From NCBI GenBank assembly GCA_002292025.1, contig DBBC01000130.1, positions 1-6,615 on the forward strand: DNA of 6,615 nt. Reading direction: 5' to 3'. Below are positions 1 to 6,615 of the stretch, one piece after another. The notes beneath the pieces were generated by a model. It was not told where the DNA came from and ran no database searches. It was given only the letters and a program-made list of their open reading frames with translations. This DNA is from Firmicutes bacterium UBA994. Its GTDB lineage: Bacteria; Bacillota; UBA994. The translations under genes were made by a program, and so were the position numbers. Position 1 is the first letter of the stretch; each line of letters starts with the position of its first letter.

Positions 1-2
1 GG

Positions 3-113
3 GCATGCTTTCTCTGTAGTGAAGCAACTGCCGAAAACTGTCACAGACGATTAGTGGTTGAGCACGTACGAGGCCTGATGGGCGGCGAGGAATGGGAGAT
101 AGTTCATCTGTAA
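3..113 (+). CDS. DUF488-family protein, C-terminal end only (cut by window start)
   Basis: The frame starting at base 3 is open from the window edge to a TAA at 111-113, giving 36 residues. The piece contains the hallmark end of DUF488 proteins: a Leu-Cys-x-Glu element (LCSEA) followed by ENCHRRLVVEH, then a short strand ending in EIVHL. In this family a C-x-E segment followed by a Cys-His-Arg motif and a terminal 'v-H-hydrophobic' strand is the most conserved part, and the protein normally ends just there, so this looks like the natural C-terminus. The function of the family is not settled; the conserved Cys-His-Arg is a plausible active-site or ligand-binding element (inference). The stop lies 13 bases before the start chosen for the next gene, so the two are probably co-transcribed and translationally linked. 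The other two forward frames hit stops early (bases 17-19 and 52-54). The assignment rests on motif recognition in a short fragment; the N-terminal two thirds or more lies outside the window. Confidence 0.72.
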   Translation, partial: ACFLCSEATAENCHRRLVVEHVRGLMGGEEWEIVHL

Positions 114-121
114 AGAGGTGG
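114..121 (+). promoter_or_regulatory. Ribosome binding site for the DuOB gene (decides a TTG start)
   Basis: AGAGGTGG matches the anti-Shine-Dalgarno sequence and sits 5 bases before TTG at 127. It overlaps the in-frame GTG at 118, which makes that GTG an unlikely start because it would have no spacer. The site begins right after the upstream TAA (111-113), as expected for coupled translation. Confidence 0.6.
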
Positions 122-126
122 CGTCT

Positions 127-789
127 TTGGAGAGGGAGATCGTCCTGTTAACCAAGTCCAAGATGTGGGGGAACTACTGTGTGGCCGGCATAGACATTAA
201 TACTCGGGAGTGGGTAAGGCTTTGCTCTAATGATGACTCAGTGCGAAATGCGGTGCCTCTACATGACATGCGGTACGAAGGCGGCACATTTGCGCAACCG
301 TTCGACGTGGTGCGAGTCAGTCTGCTGGGGAAGTTTCCTAACCACTTCCAGCCAGAGAACTATCTTTATGACCCCCAGTTCTATTGGGAGTGTGCCGGCC
401 GACTAACTGCTCGCGATGTGTGGACCCTCGCAACAGACATCCTCTACCCAGACGATTACCTTTTCCATGATGTGCAATGGAAGCTTCGGTCTGACGTAGT
501 CACAAAGCTCCCAGCGCACAAGCGATACTCACTACGCTTGGTGCAACTCTGTGGATTGCGGCTGGAAGTGAAGAGATGGAGTCCCCAGGAGGATGTCAGA
601 CACACTGCGTGTTTCTATTGGGGTGGCAATAAATACCGCTACATGAGAGTCACCGACCAAGATTTTCTCGCTCAGTTCCCACAAGAAGGTTGCTATGACA
701 TAGTTGATACTATATGCGTAGTCAGTCTGGCACATGAGTATCAAGGCGCACACTACAAGTTACTGGCAGCGATCCACTCTTACCGCTAA
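127..789 (+). CDS. Dual OB (DuOB) domain-containing protein
   Basis: A complete protein of about 220 residues that I recognise as the stand-alone dual OB-fold family. Visible family features from the TTG start are: an N-terminal strand EIVLLTKSK (residues 4-12), the Y-C-V-A-G-I-D turn (17-23) followed by a Trp-Val-Arg strand (29-31), a PENYL segment (76-80), a second-domain strand YSLRLVQLCGL (134-144), an aromatic FYWGGNKYRY stretch (173-182) leading to VTDQDF (185-190), and the closing CVVSLAH...YKLLAAI segment (197-216). OB folds commonly bind single-stranded nucleic acid, but the ligand and role of this family are not established. There is no signal peptide or membrane segment, so it is probably cytoplasmic. 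A longer start (GTG at 118, three extra residues) is possible, but TTG at 127 has properly spaced AGAGGTGG and fits the usual family beginning just before the first strand. It lies 13 bases after the DUF488 gene and probably works with it. It has no visible nuclease or ATPase motif and is convergent with sbcC. Confidence 0.75.
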   Translation: MEREIVLLTKSKMWGNYCVAGIDINTREWVRLCSNDDSVRNAVPLHDMRYEGGTFAQPFDVVRVSLLGKFPNHFQPENYLYDPQFYWECAGRLTARDVWTLATDILYPDDYLFHDVQWKLRSDVVTKLPAHKRYSLRLVQLCGLRLEVKRWSPQEDVRHTACFYWGGNKYRYMRVTDQDFLAQFPQEGCYDIVDTICVVSLAHEYQGAHYKLLAAIHSYR

Positions 790-810
790 CCTATAACGTC
801 CACTAGCATC

Positions 811-840
811 CGATGTAAGTTAACCGAGAATCTCACATCG
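811..840. repeat. Imperfect hairpin in the convergent intergenic gap
   Basis: Within the 129-base gap between the DuOB stop and the sbcC stop, CGATGT (811-816) and ACATCG (835-840) are perfect inverted arms. Just inside the right arm GAG (826-828) and CTC (832-834) can pair over a 3-base loop, giving a bulged stem with about 9 unpaired bases on the left side. No run of T follows on either strand, so it is not a standard intrinsic terminator. It could weakly end transcription in both directions or be chance. The rest of the gap shows no gene, RNA gene or clear promoter. Confidence 0.35.
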
Positions 841-918
841 ACCCGTATTGATGTGAACACGAGGACTTTATACAGCTTTTGGCAGAACGCTTGGTGCGGT
901 TCACTGAAAGGGTGCTGC

Positions 919-3900
919 CTACGACAACACAAAACTTGCCGTACTGCCCCTGTCTGTGGTGCGGACTTCCAGCCTAGCGTCGATCCATTCCTTGAGCTCA
1001 GGCACGTGGGAAATAATACCCACCAGACGACCGCCTTTCTGTAAATCCAGCAAGGCGCGGATGGCAAAGTCTAGCGATTCCGGGTCGAGGGTGCCAAAGC
1101 CCTCGTCGACAAATATGGTGTCGAGGTGAATGCCGCCGGAGTACTTCTGGACCACATCAGCCAGCCCTAAGGCTAGGGAAAGCGAAGCGAGGAATGTTTC
1201 TCCCCCCGACAGGGTTGTAACAGCGCGCGCAATCCCAGTATAGTTATCGAAAACTTCAAGGTCCAACCCGCCAGCCGCGTTTCTTCGCGCTCGATCCATA
1301 GTTCGTTGCAGGTGGTAGCGGCCGCGGCTCATCATCTGTAGCCGCTTGGTAGCGGCAGAGGTGACTTCATCTAGTAACGCCCCCAAGACAAACCGTTGGA
1401 AAGTCATACCGAACTGGTTTTTGCCGTTAGCCACATCCGAAACTTGGCCCAAAACGGCATAGCGCGCTTCCAACCCCGCGAACTCCGCGCTAAGCGCGGC
1501 TAGGTTCTTAATCCAGCTATCCTCCTGCTTCATCCGGGACTGCAGCTCTGCACTCTGGGTGAGCAGGAGGTCTTTCTTGGCTTGGGCGTTTTTGCACGCG
1601 ACCTCCAGTTGTACTATGTCAGGCTCCACCAGACCCTGTGCATTCGCGGTGGCCCGAGCCACTCGTTCCCTAGCGGCGTTCTGTTTGTCGCCAAAGTCTT
1701 GCATGGCAGACTCCATGGACTGAATTTCCTTTGGCGGCCGCTTGGCAGCTTTGTATTCCTCCAGTGCACTGAATCCCGCTGCCAACAACCGTTCGCGGAA
1801 GGAATGTTCCTCCTGTGCCGCTCGTTGCTTAGCAGTGACTAATGCGCTGTCGGCTTCTATCGCGGCAGACTGGGCCGTGGCTAACGCTTGTGCGCTTGCG
1901 TCCGCGGCGGCCTTAGCTTGTTCAAGTTCCGCGATGAGGCGTTCTTTTTGCTCTTTGGCGACGCGCTGTTCCCGGCTAAGAGCCGCTTGGTCCCTTAGAT
2001 GTGCAGGCACTTGAACTTCGCGCTCCATCCAAGTGGCGCGCGCAGCCGCCAGTGCGCCGCTCTGTGCTTGTAGGGCGTTGCCGCTAAGCTCTACCTCTTT
2101 TCTTGCAGCCTTTTCCTCTTCTCTCAATGCATCCAGCTCCGCATTCAGTGCGGGACCGGTCTGAACTGCTTGCTTGGCCAATGCCCAAGCCTGTTGTGCT
2201 TCTTGCGCAATCCGCATGATTGATTGCAGGTGGATGTCAGCCTGCTCACCTAGTTCTACCGCTAAGTCATGGACCCTATTTGCGGTCGTTTTGGCTAGGG
2301 TATTGGCTTCGCTGAGCGAGGCCCTTTTCTGTTCTTTAACTGCTTCCAGTTTGTGCAGCGCCTGCTGCTTGGCCTTCAAGTCTGCTTCCGAGGGGAGCGT
2401 GGCTGCGCTTGTTGCTCTGCAGGGATGCTCCATCGAACCGCAGACGGGGCAGGGCCTACCAGTCGTCAAGTGTTTGGCCATAATGGCCGCCTGCCCCTCA
2501 TGCCATGCCGTTTGCATCAGGGATAGCTCATGTTGCGCCTGCTGAAAACTAATTTCAGTCGCCTCGGCGCTCTGCCGTGCCGAAAGCAGTTGCTGTTCTG
2601 CCAGTTGCAGTTCTTTTCGCGCCTGCTCAAGCGCCTGCCGCTTACCGCTCGCTTGCGCCGCTTGTTTGGCTTCCCCCTCCAACCTAGCGGCATGGGCAGC
2701 CTGCTCTAGTGCCTTGTCCCGGGATGTGGTTTTGGCCTCGATGTTGCCTTGCAGACAAGCCAGTCTGTCTTTTGCTTCACTTGCGCGCCTTTCCGCCTGC
2801 AGCACCGCTTGGGCCAAATCTTTCTCCGCCCGACCGGCACTAATCAGAGCGGCGACCTTATCCGTCATCTCTTCCAGTCGGGTAACTTGGCGCCGAGCCT
2901 CCTCCCGTTCTGGTTCTTTGGCTGTTACCATGGCCAGCCCACGGTCGGCCGCTTGCTTGCCCTCTCCGGCGACGCTGGCCCGCTCATTCTTTTCATGCAG
3001 ATATTGCAGGGCATGACTTACCTCATTATTTCTCGCCGTCAGCGACGCCTCCGCCTCTAGTAGGCCTGCTGCTTGCTTGGCTTTCGCCAGCTGCGGGCGC
3101 AGCGCATTTATTTCACTCGTTCTCCCCTCAACCTCCGCCAGTGCGCTGTGGGCAAGTCTCTGCTCGTCAAGTCTATCCTTAGCTAGCTGGCCCGCGGTTA
3201 GTTTTTGCTGCGCTTCCGCAACGACCCTTTGTGCTGCCGCAATCTCCGCCGCTATGGTTGTCAATTGCTCTTTGTCGGCAGCATAGCGCGCCTGGAGCTG
3301 CTCGTCGCTTGAGGCCTTGGCCTCCTGTAAGACCCAGCGCTTTTGTGCGGAAACCTCCTCCAGCTTTTTATGGACTGCCTTGGCCGCTTCTTTCAGCGCG
3401 TCTTCAATTTGGCTATAATACTCAGTCCTAAAGAGGGTCTCTAGTATGGATTGGCGATCGCGCGAATCAGCGATCAACAGCTTGCGAAACTCTCCCTGCG
3501 GCAGCATCACCACCTGCCGAAACTGGCTGCTCCTAAAGCCGAGCAGTTTCTCCACCGCCTCGGTAACCTTGCTCCATCCGGTTTGCAGCACTAGGCCATC
3601 TTCTTGGCTGGTAATGCCGGTTCTTTTCCATAGGGTGGCCTCAGCTTTGACAGTAGTGGTGCCCCCGCCACGGACCCGCGGGCGCTCCTGCTCGGGACTG
3701 CGCCTAAGGCGGTAATAATCACTTCCTATGGCAAAATCAAAAGCTATTTCTGTTGGCAGTGTTATGTCGGCGTGGTGACTGCGCATCTGCTTGCCGTCTC
3801 GCTCCGCTCCGCTGGTGTCGCCATACAGGGCAAAACACATGGCGTCCAGAATGGTGGTTTTACCGGAGCCCGTCGGGCCGTGGATCAAGAAAAAGGTGCG

Positions 3901-3981
3901 ATGCCCAAGCTCAGTGAAATCGAGCGTCTGCACTCCGGCATAAGGCCCAAAGGCCTGCATGGAAAGCGTAATCGGTTTCAT
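919..3981 (-). CDS. sbcC: SbcC, Rad50-like ATPase subunit of the SbcCD nuclease
   Basis: This 1020-residue SMC/Rad50-type protein powers and positions SbcD, its nuclease partner, on DNA ends and hairpins in the cytoplasm. The N-terminal half of the ATPase has Walker A GPTGSGKTT (35-43, Lys41) and a Q-loop MLPQGEF (159-165, Gln162). Two long coiled-coil arms rich in Ala, Glu, Gln and Lys run from about 190 to 500 and 525 to 840. Between them lies the zinc hook CPVC (511-514), by which two SbcC molecules join. The C-terminal half has the ABC signature LSGGE (924-928), Walker B IFVDE (956-960, Asp959 and Glu960), D-loop TLD (964-966) and switch His992 in ISHV. The length is typical and no motif is missing. 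The ATG overlaps the sbcD stop by 4 bases (ATGA), and GAGGTG lies 5 bases upstream inside sbcD. It is last in the run; no T-tailed terminator follows the TAG at 919-921. Confidence 0.97.
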   Translation of the reverse strand: MKPITLSMQAFGPYAGVQTLDFTELGHRTFFLIHGPTGSGKTTILDAMCFALYGDTSGAERDGKQMRSHHADITLPTEIAFDFAIGSDYYRLRRSPEQERPRVRGGGTTTVKAEATLWKRTGITSQEDGLVLQTGWSKVTEAVEKLLGFRSSQFRQVVMLPQGEFRKLLIADSRDRQSILETLFRTEYYSQIEDALKEAAKAVHKKLEEVSAQKRWVLQEAKASSDEQLQARYAADKEQLTTIAAEIAAAQRVVAEAQQKLTAGQLAKDRLDEQRLAHSALAEVEGRTSEINALRPQLAKAKQAAGLLEAEASLTARNNEVSHALQYLHEKNERASVAGEGKQAADRGLAMVTAKEPEREEARRQVTRLEEMTDKVAALISAGRAEKDLAQAVLQAERRASEAKDRLACLQGNIEAKTTSRDKALEQAAHAARLEGEAKQAAQASGKRQALEQARKELQLAEQQLLSARQSAEATEISFQQAQHELSLMQTAWHEGQAAIMAKHLTTGRPCPVCGSMEHPCRATSAATLPSEADLKAKQQALHKLEAVKEQKRASLSEANTLAKTTANRVHDLAVELGEQADIHLQSIMRIAQEAQQAWALAKQAVQTGPALNAELDALREEEKAARKEVELSGNALQAQSGALAAARATWMEREVQVPAHLRDQAALSREQRVAKEQKERLIAELEQAKAAADASAQALATAQSAAIEADSALVTAKQRAAQEEHSFRERLLAAGFSALEEYKAAKRPPKEIQSMESAMQDFGDKQNAARERVARATANAQGLVEPDIVQLEVACKNAQAKKDLLLTQSAELQSRMKQEDSWIKNLAALSAEFAGLEARYAVLGQVSDVANGKNQFGMTFQRFVLGALLDEVTSAATKRLQMMSRGRYHLQRTMDRARRNAAGGLDLEVFDNYTGIARAVTTLSGGETFLASLSLALGLADVVQKYSGGIHLDTIFVDEGFGTLDPESLDFAIRALLDLQKGGRLVGIISHVPELKEWIDARLEVRTTDRGSTASFVLS

Positions 3982-5120
3982 GCCTGCACCTCACGCGCTT
4001 TCAAGTTGACTGCCTCTGCCGTATCGGTAAAGACCTTGGTCTGCGCTCCTGACAGTTCCTCACCCGTGACCTGCACAAAGAACGACGAAAATAGTTCCAG
4101 TTCGCTCATGCGGCGATGATCCGAGCCTGGCCCGCGCAGCTTGCCCCCCTCTGCCAAGAATGACCTACCGACCTGCAAAACATTAGGATGAACAGCGCGC
4201 AGCTGCCCCATTACATCAAAGATGGCGCCGGTATCTTTCAAGGTGACCAGCAGGTAGTCCTCATGGCGCGGCTCCGCGAGAATGTCCTGCAGATAGCCCC
4301 CGAGACACCGCACATCCCTGCGCGGAGTGAGATAAAACTCTTCGCGCCGGAGGCTGCCCGTGCCGTCCATCTCTATCAGCGCGACTGTTTTGCGTTGCGA
4401 CACCTCAGAAAAAGAGTACTTCATGAGGGAGCCGGCATAAAAAATGTGCTCTCCACCCGCGCTCTGCGGCTGGTGCAAGTGACCGAGCGCCACGTAGTCA
4501 AATGCGTGAAAACATGATGCGGCGACTGTCCCGGTACCGCCCACCGAGAGAGGCCGTTCCGATTCGCTTTCTTTGCCGCCGGATACAAAGGCGTGGGCTA
4601 GGGCAACCCTGCGCACTCGCGGCGGTATCTGAGCGGAAAAATGATTAACTATCGCTAACATGGCTAGGTTGTGGTCGGTCGCCTCCTGTACTGCTAACCG
4701 TTCCCTGACCACCGGCGGTTCCGCATAGGGCAATGGACAAAAATACACCGGGCCGTGAACGTCATGCAACACTAACGGGGCGAGACCTAGGGTTAGCTGG
4801 CCAAAAACATGCAGTTTTTGACGGGCCAGCAGGCGGGTGCCAAAGCCCAGCCGTTCTGGGCTGTCGTGATTACCGGCTATCACTATGGTGGGGACTTTGT
4901 GGTCCATGACAATCTGGGTGAGGACATCATCCAGCAGCGCAACGGCCTCAGTAGGGGGAATAGCGCGGTCATAGATGTCCCCGGCGATTAAGATTGCGTC
5001 CGGCCTTACATCGCTGACAAGACGAACAAACTGGTCTAGTATGTAGGCTTGGTCGTCTGTCAAATGCACACCATGGAAGATACGGCCCAAATGCCAGTCC
5101 GATGTGTGTAGTATTCTCAT
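3978..5120 (-). CDS. sbcD: SbcD, Mre11-like exonuclease subunit of SbcCD
   Basis: This 380-residue metallophosphoesterase is the nuclease of the SbcCD complex. With two metal ions (usually manganese) it degrades double-stranded ends and nicks hairpins, under ATP control by SbcC. The five Mre11-type motifs are in order: SDWHLG (7-12, Asp8 and His10), AGDIYDR (46-52, Asp48), GNHDSPER (83-90, Asn84 and His85), LAHAFV (174-179, His176) and LGHLH (212-216, His214 and His216). The C-terminal part from about 255 on carries the capping and SbcC-binding regions, less conserved in sequence. The length is within the usual range. The ATG is secure because MRILHTSDWHLG is the canonical family start. There is no Shine-Dalgarno match before it: the preceding bases code for the end of the transporter gene, whose TAG directly abuts the ATG. 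Translation therefore probably depends on ribosomes finishing that gene. It is 4-base overlapped with sbcC downstream. Confidence 0.97.
   Translation of the reverse strand: MRILHTSDWHLGRIFHGVHLTDDQAYILDQFVRLVSDVRPDAILIAGDIYDRAIPPTEAVALLDDVLTQIVMDHKVPTIVIAGNHDSPERLGFGTRLLARQKLHVFGQLTLGLAPLVLHDVHGPVYFCPLPYAEPPVVRERLAVQEATDHNLAMLAIVNHFSAQIPPRVRRVALAHAFVSGGKESESERPLSVGGTGTVAASCFHAFDYVALGHLHQPQSAGGEHIFYAGSLMKYSFSEVSQRKTVALIEMDGTGSLRREEFYLTPRRDVRCLGGYLQDILAEPRHEDYLLVTLKDTGAIFDVMGQLRAVHPNVLQVGRSFLAEGGKLRGPGSDHRRMSELELFSSFFVQVTGEELSGAQTKVFTDTAEAVNLKAREVQA
3987..3992 (-). promoter_or_regulatory. Ribosome binding site of sbcC, inside the end of sbcD
   Basis: On the - strand GAGGTG stands 5 bases before the sbcC ATG, within the last codons of sbcD. 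It gives sbcC its own initiation signal besides the ATGA stop-start overlap, which should keep the two subunits in balanced supply. Confidence 0.6.
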
Positions 5121-6593
5121 CTAGAAAGGCCCGTAGCCAATCAGCACGGCCAGCGCTAAGAAAGCCGCGGTCACCAAGAGCACCAAGAGCTGCAGCATTA
5201 TAATCCACTTAAACCATTTCACGTAGCTGACCGTGGTCAGGCCTAAGGAGATGAGCAGCACGGGGTTGGTCGGATAAAGCACGTTAGAAAAGCCATCCCC
5301 GAAGCAAAAAGCCAACACCATGGTTTGGCGCGTCAGCCCGATCAGGTCGGCTAACGGCGTAATTATGGGGATAAGCAGCATAGCTTTAGCCGAAGCCGAG
5401 CCAATGAAGAAATTCATAGCCAGCACTAGGCCGTAAATAATATAGGACGAAGTGACCGGGCTTTGGTCGGAGAGTAGGCCCGAGGCTCTAAACACAATGG
5501 TGTCCATAATGCCGCCCTGGGTAATAATGTAGTTTACGCTCATGGCCATCAAAATAAGCACGATCCCCGGCGCAATGCCGGCTACCCCTTTGCCAAAGGT
5601 TGCCGCCGTGTCCCGCCACGAAAGACCGCCGAGCAAACCTCCGCCTACCCCGGCCACCAGATAGATCAGAGCAATAGCCGGCAGAGAAAAGGCAGAGAAG
5701 CCTTCCACTAGTGTGGCCATTAAAATTACGATCAAAATGGCGCCGACACAGCCGAGAAACCAAGTAGTAGCTCGTTTTACTGCTTGCGCCTCTGCCAAAG
5801 TTTGTGCGGCGACAGTGGCGGGCAAGACAGGCGATGTCGTGGCGTGGCGCGCCCGATTTTCCGCGTCTTCCTCGTAAACTAACGAAAGGCGCGGGTTTTT
5901 GTCCAGCCGCTTAGCGTAACCGACTAGGAAAACGCAAAGTATGGCATAAAGCACTGCAAAAACAGCCAGCCTGAAGGATAGACCCGAGAATACCGGCAGT
6001 CCCGCCAAGCGCTGTGCCACGCCGACCGTATAAGGGTTAGAGATGGCCACGGAGAAACCAAAAGTAGCGGACAACAGGCTCATGCCTAGCCCCAGCAATG
6101 CGTCCCAGCCCATGGTGTAGGACAAAATCACTACCACTGGGATCAAGGGGACGATTTCCTCAAACATCCCCAGCAACGAACCAAAGAGCATAAATGCCAG
6201 CGAAACCGCGCAAACCAAGAGGTAGCGTTTAGAGCCGTAGCGGTGCACGATCTTTGAGATAATCTCGTGAAAGACGCCTACTCTGCTTAAAATAGCATAT
6301 CCGCCGCCGATGAAAACGATTAACAGGACGAGGACAATAATTATCGGCGCGTTTTCCGACCACAGCACTTCCACCGGCGCGGTAAACCAGCGGTACACCG
6401 GCAGCGGCACCTTCTCCACATACCGGAATGAATCAGGACGGATCATGGTTATGCCGTCGACGATATCGCGTTCATAGCGACCGGAAGGGACAGTCCAAGT
6501 GAGAAGGCCTGACAAGATCATCAAACTCAAGGTAATTGCAGCCGTCGTTAAGAATGCCTTCTTGCCGATTTTTAAGACCTGTGACTCCTGCAT
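5121..6593 (-). CDS. YfcC-family membrane transporter (DcuC-like / C4-dicarboxylate carrier superfamily)
   Basis: A 490-residue integral membrane protein with about 11-12 hydrophobic segments, roughly at 13-35, 80-103, 123-158, 165-188, 204-228, 277-296, 300-324, 335-358, 385-412, 424-450 and 460-487. A polar loop at about 229-275 splits two halves, as in the ion transporter superfamily. The family is recognised from GMFEEIVPLIPVVV (142-155), SNPYTVGVAQ (185-194), and in the second half FIGSASAKAMLLIPI (396-410) and FGDGFSNVLYPTNPV (431-445); the paired Ser/Asn-Pro turns are the usual substrate and cation site of this fold. Relatives are annotated as C4-dicarboxylate or basic amino acid carriers, and the YfcC substrate is not firmly known, so none is assigned here. 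A strong AGGAGGT lies 8 bases before the ATG. It is first of the - strand run within the window, directly abutting sbcD; any promoter lies beyond the right edge. The hydrophobic N-terminus is a membrane anchor, not a cleaved signal. Confidence 0.88.
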   Translation of the reverse strand: MQESQVLKIGKKAFLTTAAITLSLMILSGLLTWTVPSGRYERDIVDGITMIRPDSFRYVEKVPLPVYRWFTAPVEVLWSENAPIIIVLVLLIVFIGGGYAILSRVGVFHEIISKIVHRYGSKRYLLVCAVSLAFMLFGSLLGMFEEIVPLIPVVVILSYTMGWDALLGLGMSLLSATFGFSVAISNPYTVGVAQRLAGLPVFSGLSFRLAVFAVLYAILCVFLVGYAKRLDKNPRLSLVYEEDAENRARHATTSPVLPATVAAQTLAEAQAVKRATTWFLGCVGAILIVILMATLVEGFSAFSLPAIALIYLVAGVGGGLLGGLSWRDTAATFGKGVAGIAPGIVLILMAMSVNYIITQGGIMDTIVFRASGLLSDQSPVTSSYIIYGLVLAMNFFIGSASAKAMLLIPIITPLADLIGLTRQTMVLAFCFGDGFSNVLYPTNPVLLISLGLTTVSYVKWFKWIIMLQLLVLLVTAAFLALAVLIGYGPF

Positions 6594-6601
6594 AATACAA
6601 T

Positions 6602-6608
6602 ACCTCCT
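6602..6608 (-). promoter_or_regulatory. Strong ribosome binding site of the YfcC-family gene
   Basis: On the - strand AGGAGGT, a near-perfect Shine-Dalgarno sequence, lies 8 bases upstream of the ATG at 6593. It is the strongest ribosome binding site in the window and, because sbcD has none of its own, may drive translation into sbcD by coupling. Only a few bases upstream of it are inside the window, so no promoter can be judged. Confidence 0.8.
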
Positions 6609-6615
6609 CGCGTCC

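Noticed and set aside
1..54. Possible second truncated frame at the window start (frame 1)
   Set aside because: It stops at 52-54 and its residues match nothing, whereas frame 3 gives a DUF488-like C-terminus ending just before the next gene.
852..903. GTGAAC / GTTCAC inverted arms about 40 bases apart
   Set aside because: Only 6 bases pair, the loop is long and there is no T-run, so chance is a sufficient explanation.
853..1044. 63-codon + strand frame starting at GTG in the intergenic gap
   Set aside because: About two thirds runs antisense to the sbcC end; there is no ribosome binding site and no recognisable motif despite several cysteines.
786..1067. 93-codon - strand frame crossing the sbcC end and the intergenic gap
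   Set aside because: Most of it overlaps the sbcC C-terminus in another frame, has no Shine-Dalgarno sequence I could see, and the translation looks random.
1742..3715. Several open frames of 69-123 codons on the + strand opposite sbcC
   Set aside because: They are antisense to a fully supported gene, are rich in Ala, Ser and Cys as expected from the complement of Ala/Glu/Gln/Lys coiled-coil codons, and show no family motif or ribosome binding site I could recognise.
3772..4991. + strand open frames opposite sbcD and the sbcC start (115, 109 and 60 codons)
   Set aside because: They lie antisense to conserved SbcD and SbcC motifs, which explain the sequence; there is no recognisable domain in the antisense frames.
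5488..5763. 91-codon - strand frame inside the transporter gene
   Set aside because: It is an alternative frame within a strongly supported membrane protein; the real frame carries the family motifs.

Overview
The window has two convergent gene groups separated by about 130 bases. On the + strand, at the left, are the last 36 codons of a DUF488-family gene cut by the window edge. A short complete gene for a dual OB (DuOB) domain protein of about 220 residues follows 13 bases later. On the - strand, filling the rest, is a compact three-gene run, in transcription order: a YfcC-type multi-spanning membrane transporter, then sbcD (Mre11-type nuclease), then sbcC (Rad50-type ATPase). The transporter stop codon directly abuts the sbcD ATG, and sbcD and sbcC overlap by 4 bases (ATGA), so the three are probably one transcript.

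The organism is a bacterium. Strong AGGAGGT/GAGGTG ribosome binding sites, the YfcC-type carrier and the style of the SbcCD proteins suggest a Bacillota (Clostridia-like) genome of medium-high G+C. This is an impression, not a proof. In the few 60-base lines I counted by hand, the left + strand genes look somewhat less GC-rich (about 40-58%) than sbcC (about 50-65%), which fits an accessory character for the DUF488/DuOB pair.

Functionally, SbcC and SbcD form the bacterial Rad50-Mre11 complex that opens DNA hairpins and processes blocked DNA ends. Every catalytic motif I looked for is present in both, so the complex should be active. The transporter has no evident mechanistic link to DNA repair and may only supply the promoter and translational coupling. 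DUF488 and DuOB form a likely two-gene unit of unknown function, possibly acting on nucleic acid. It faces the tail of sbcC with no convincing terminator between.

I found no RNA gene, CRISPR array, insertion sequence, transposase or attachment site, and no gene-free stretch longer than 300 bases. The least understood part of the window is the DUF488-DuOB pair at positions 1-789. The rest is well-characterised biology in a somewhat unusual operon arrangement.
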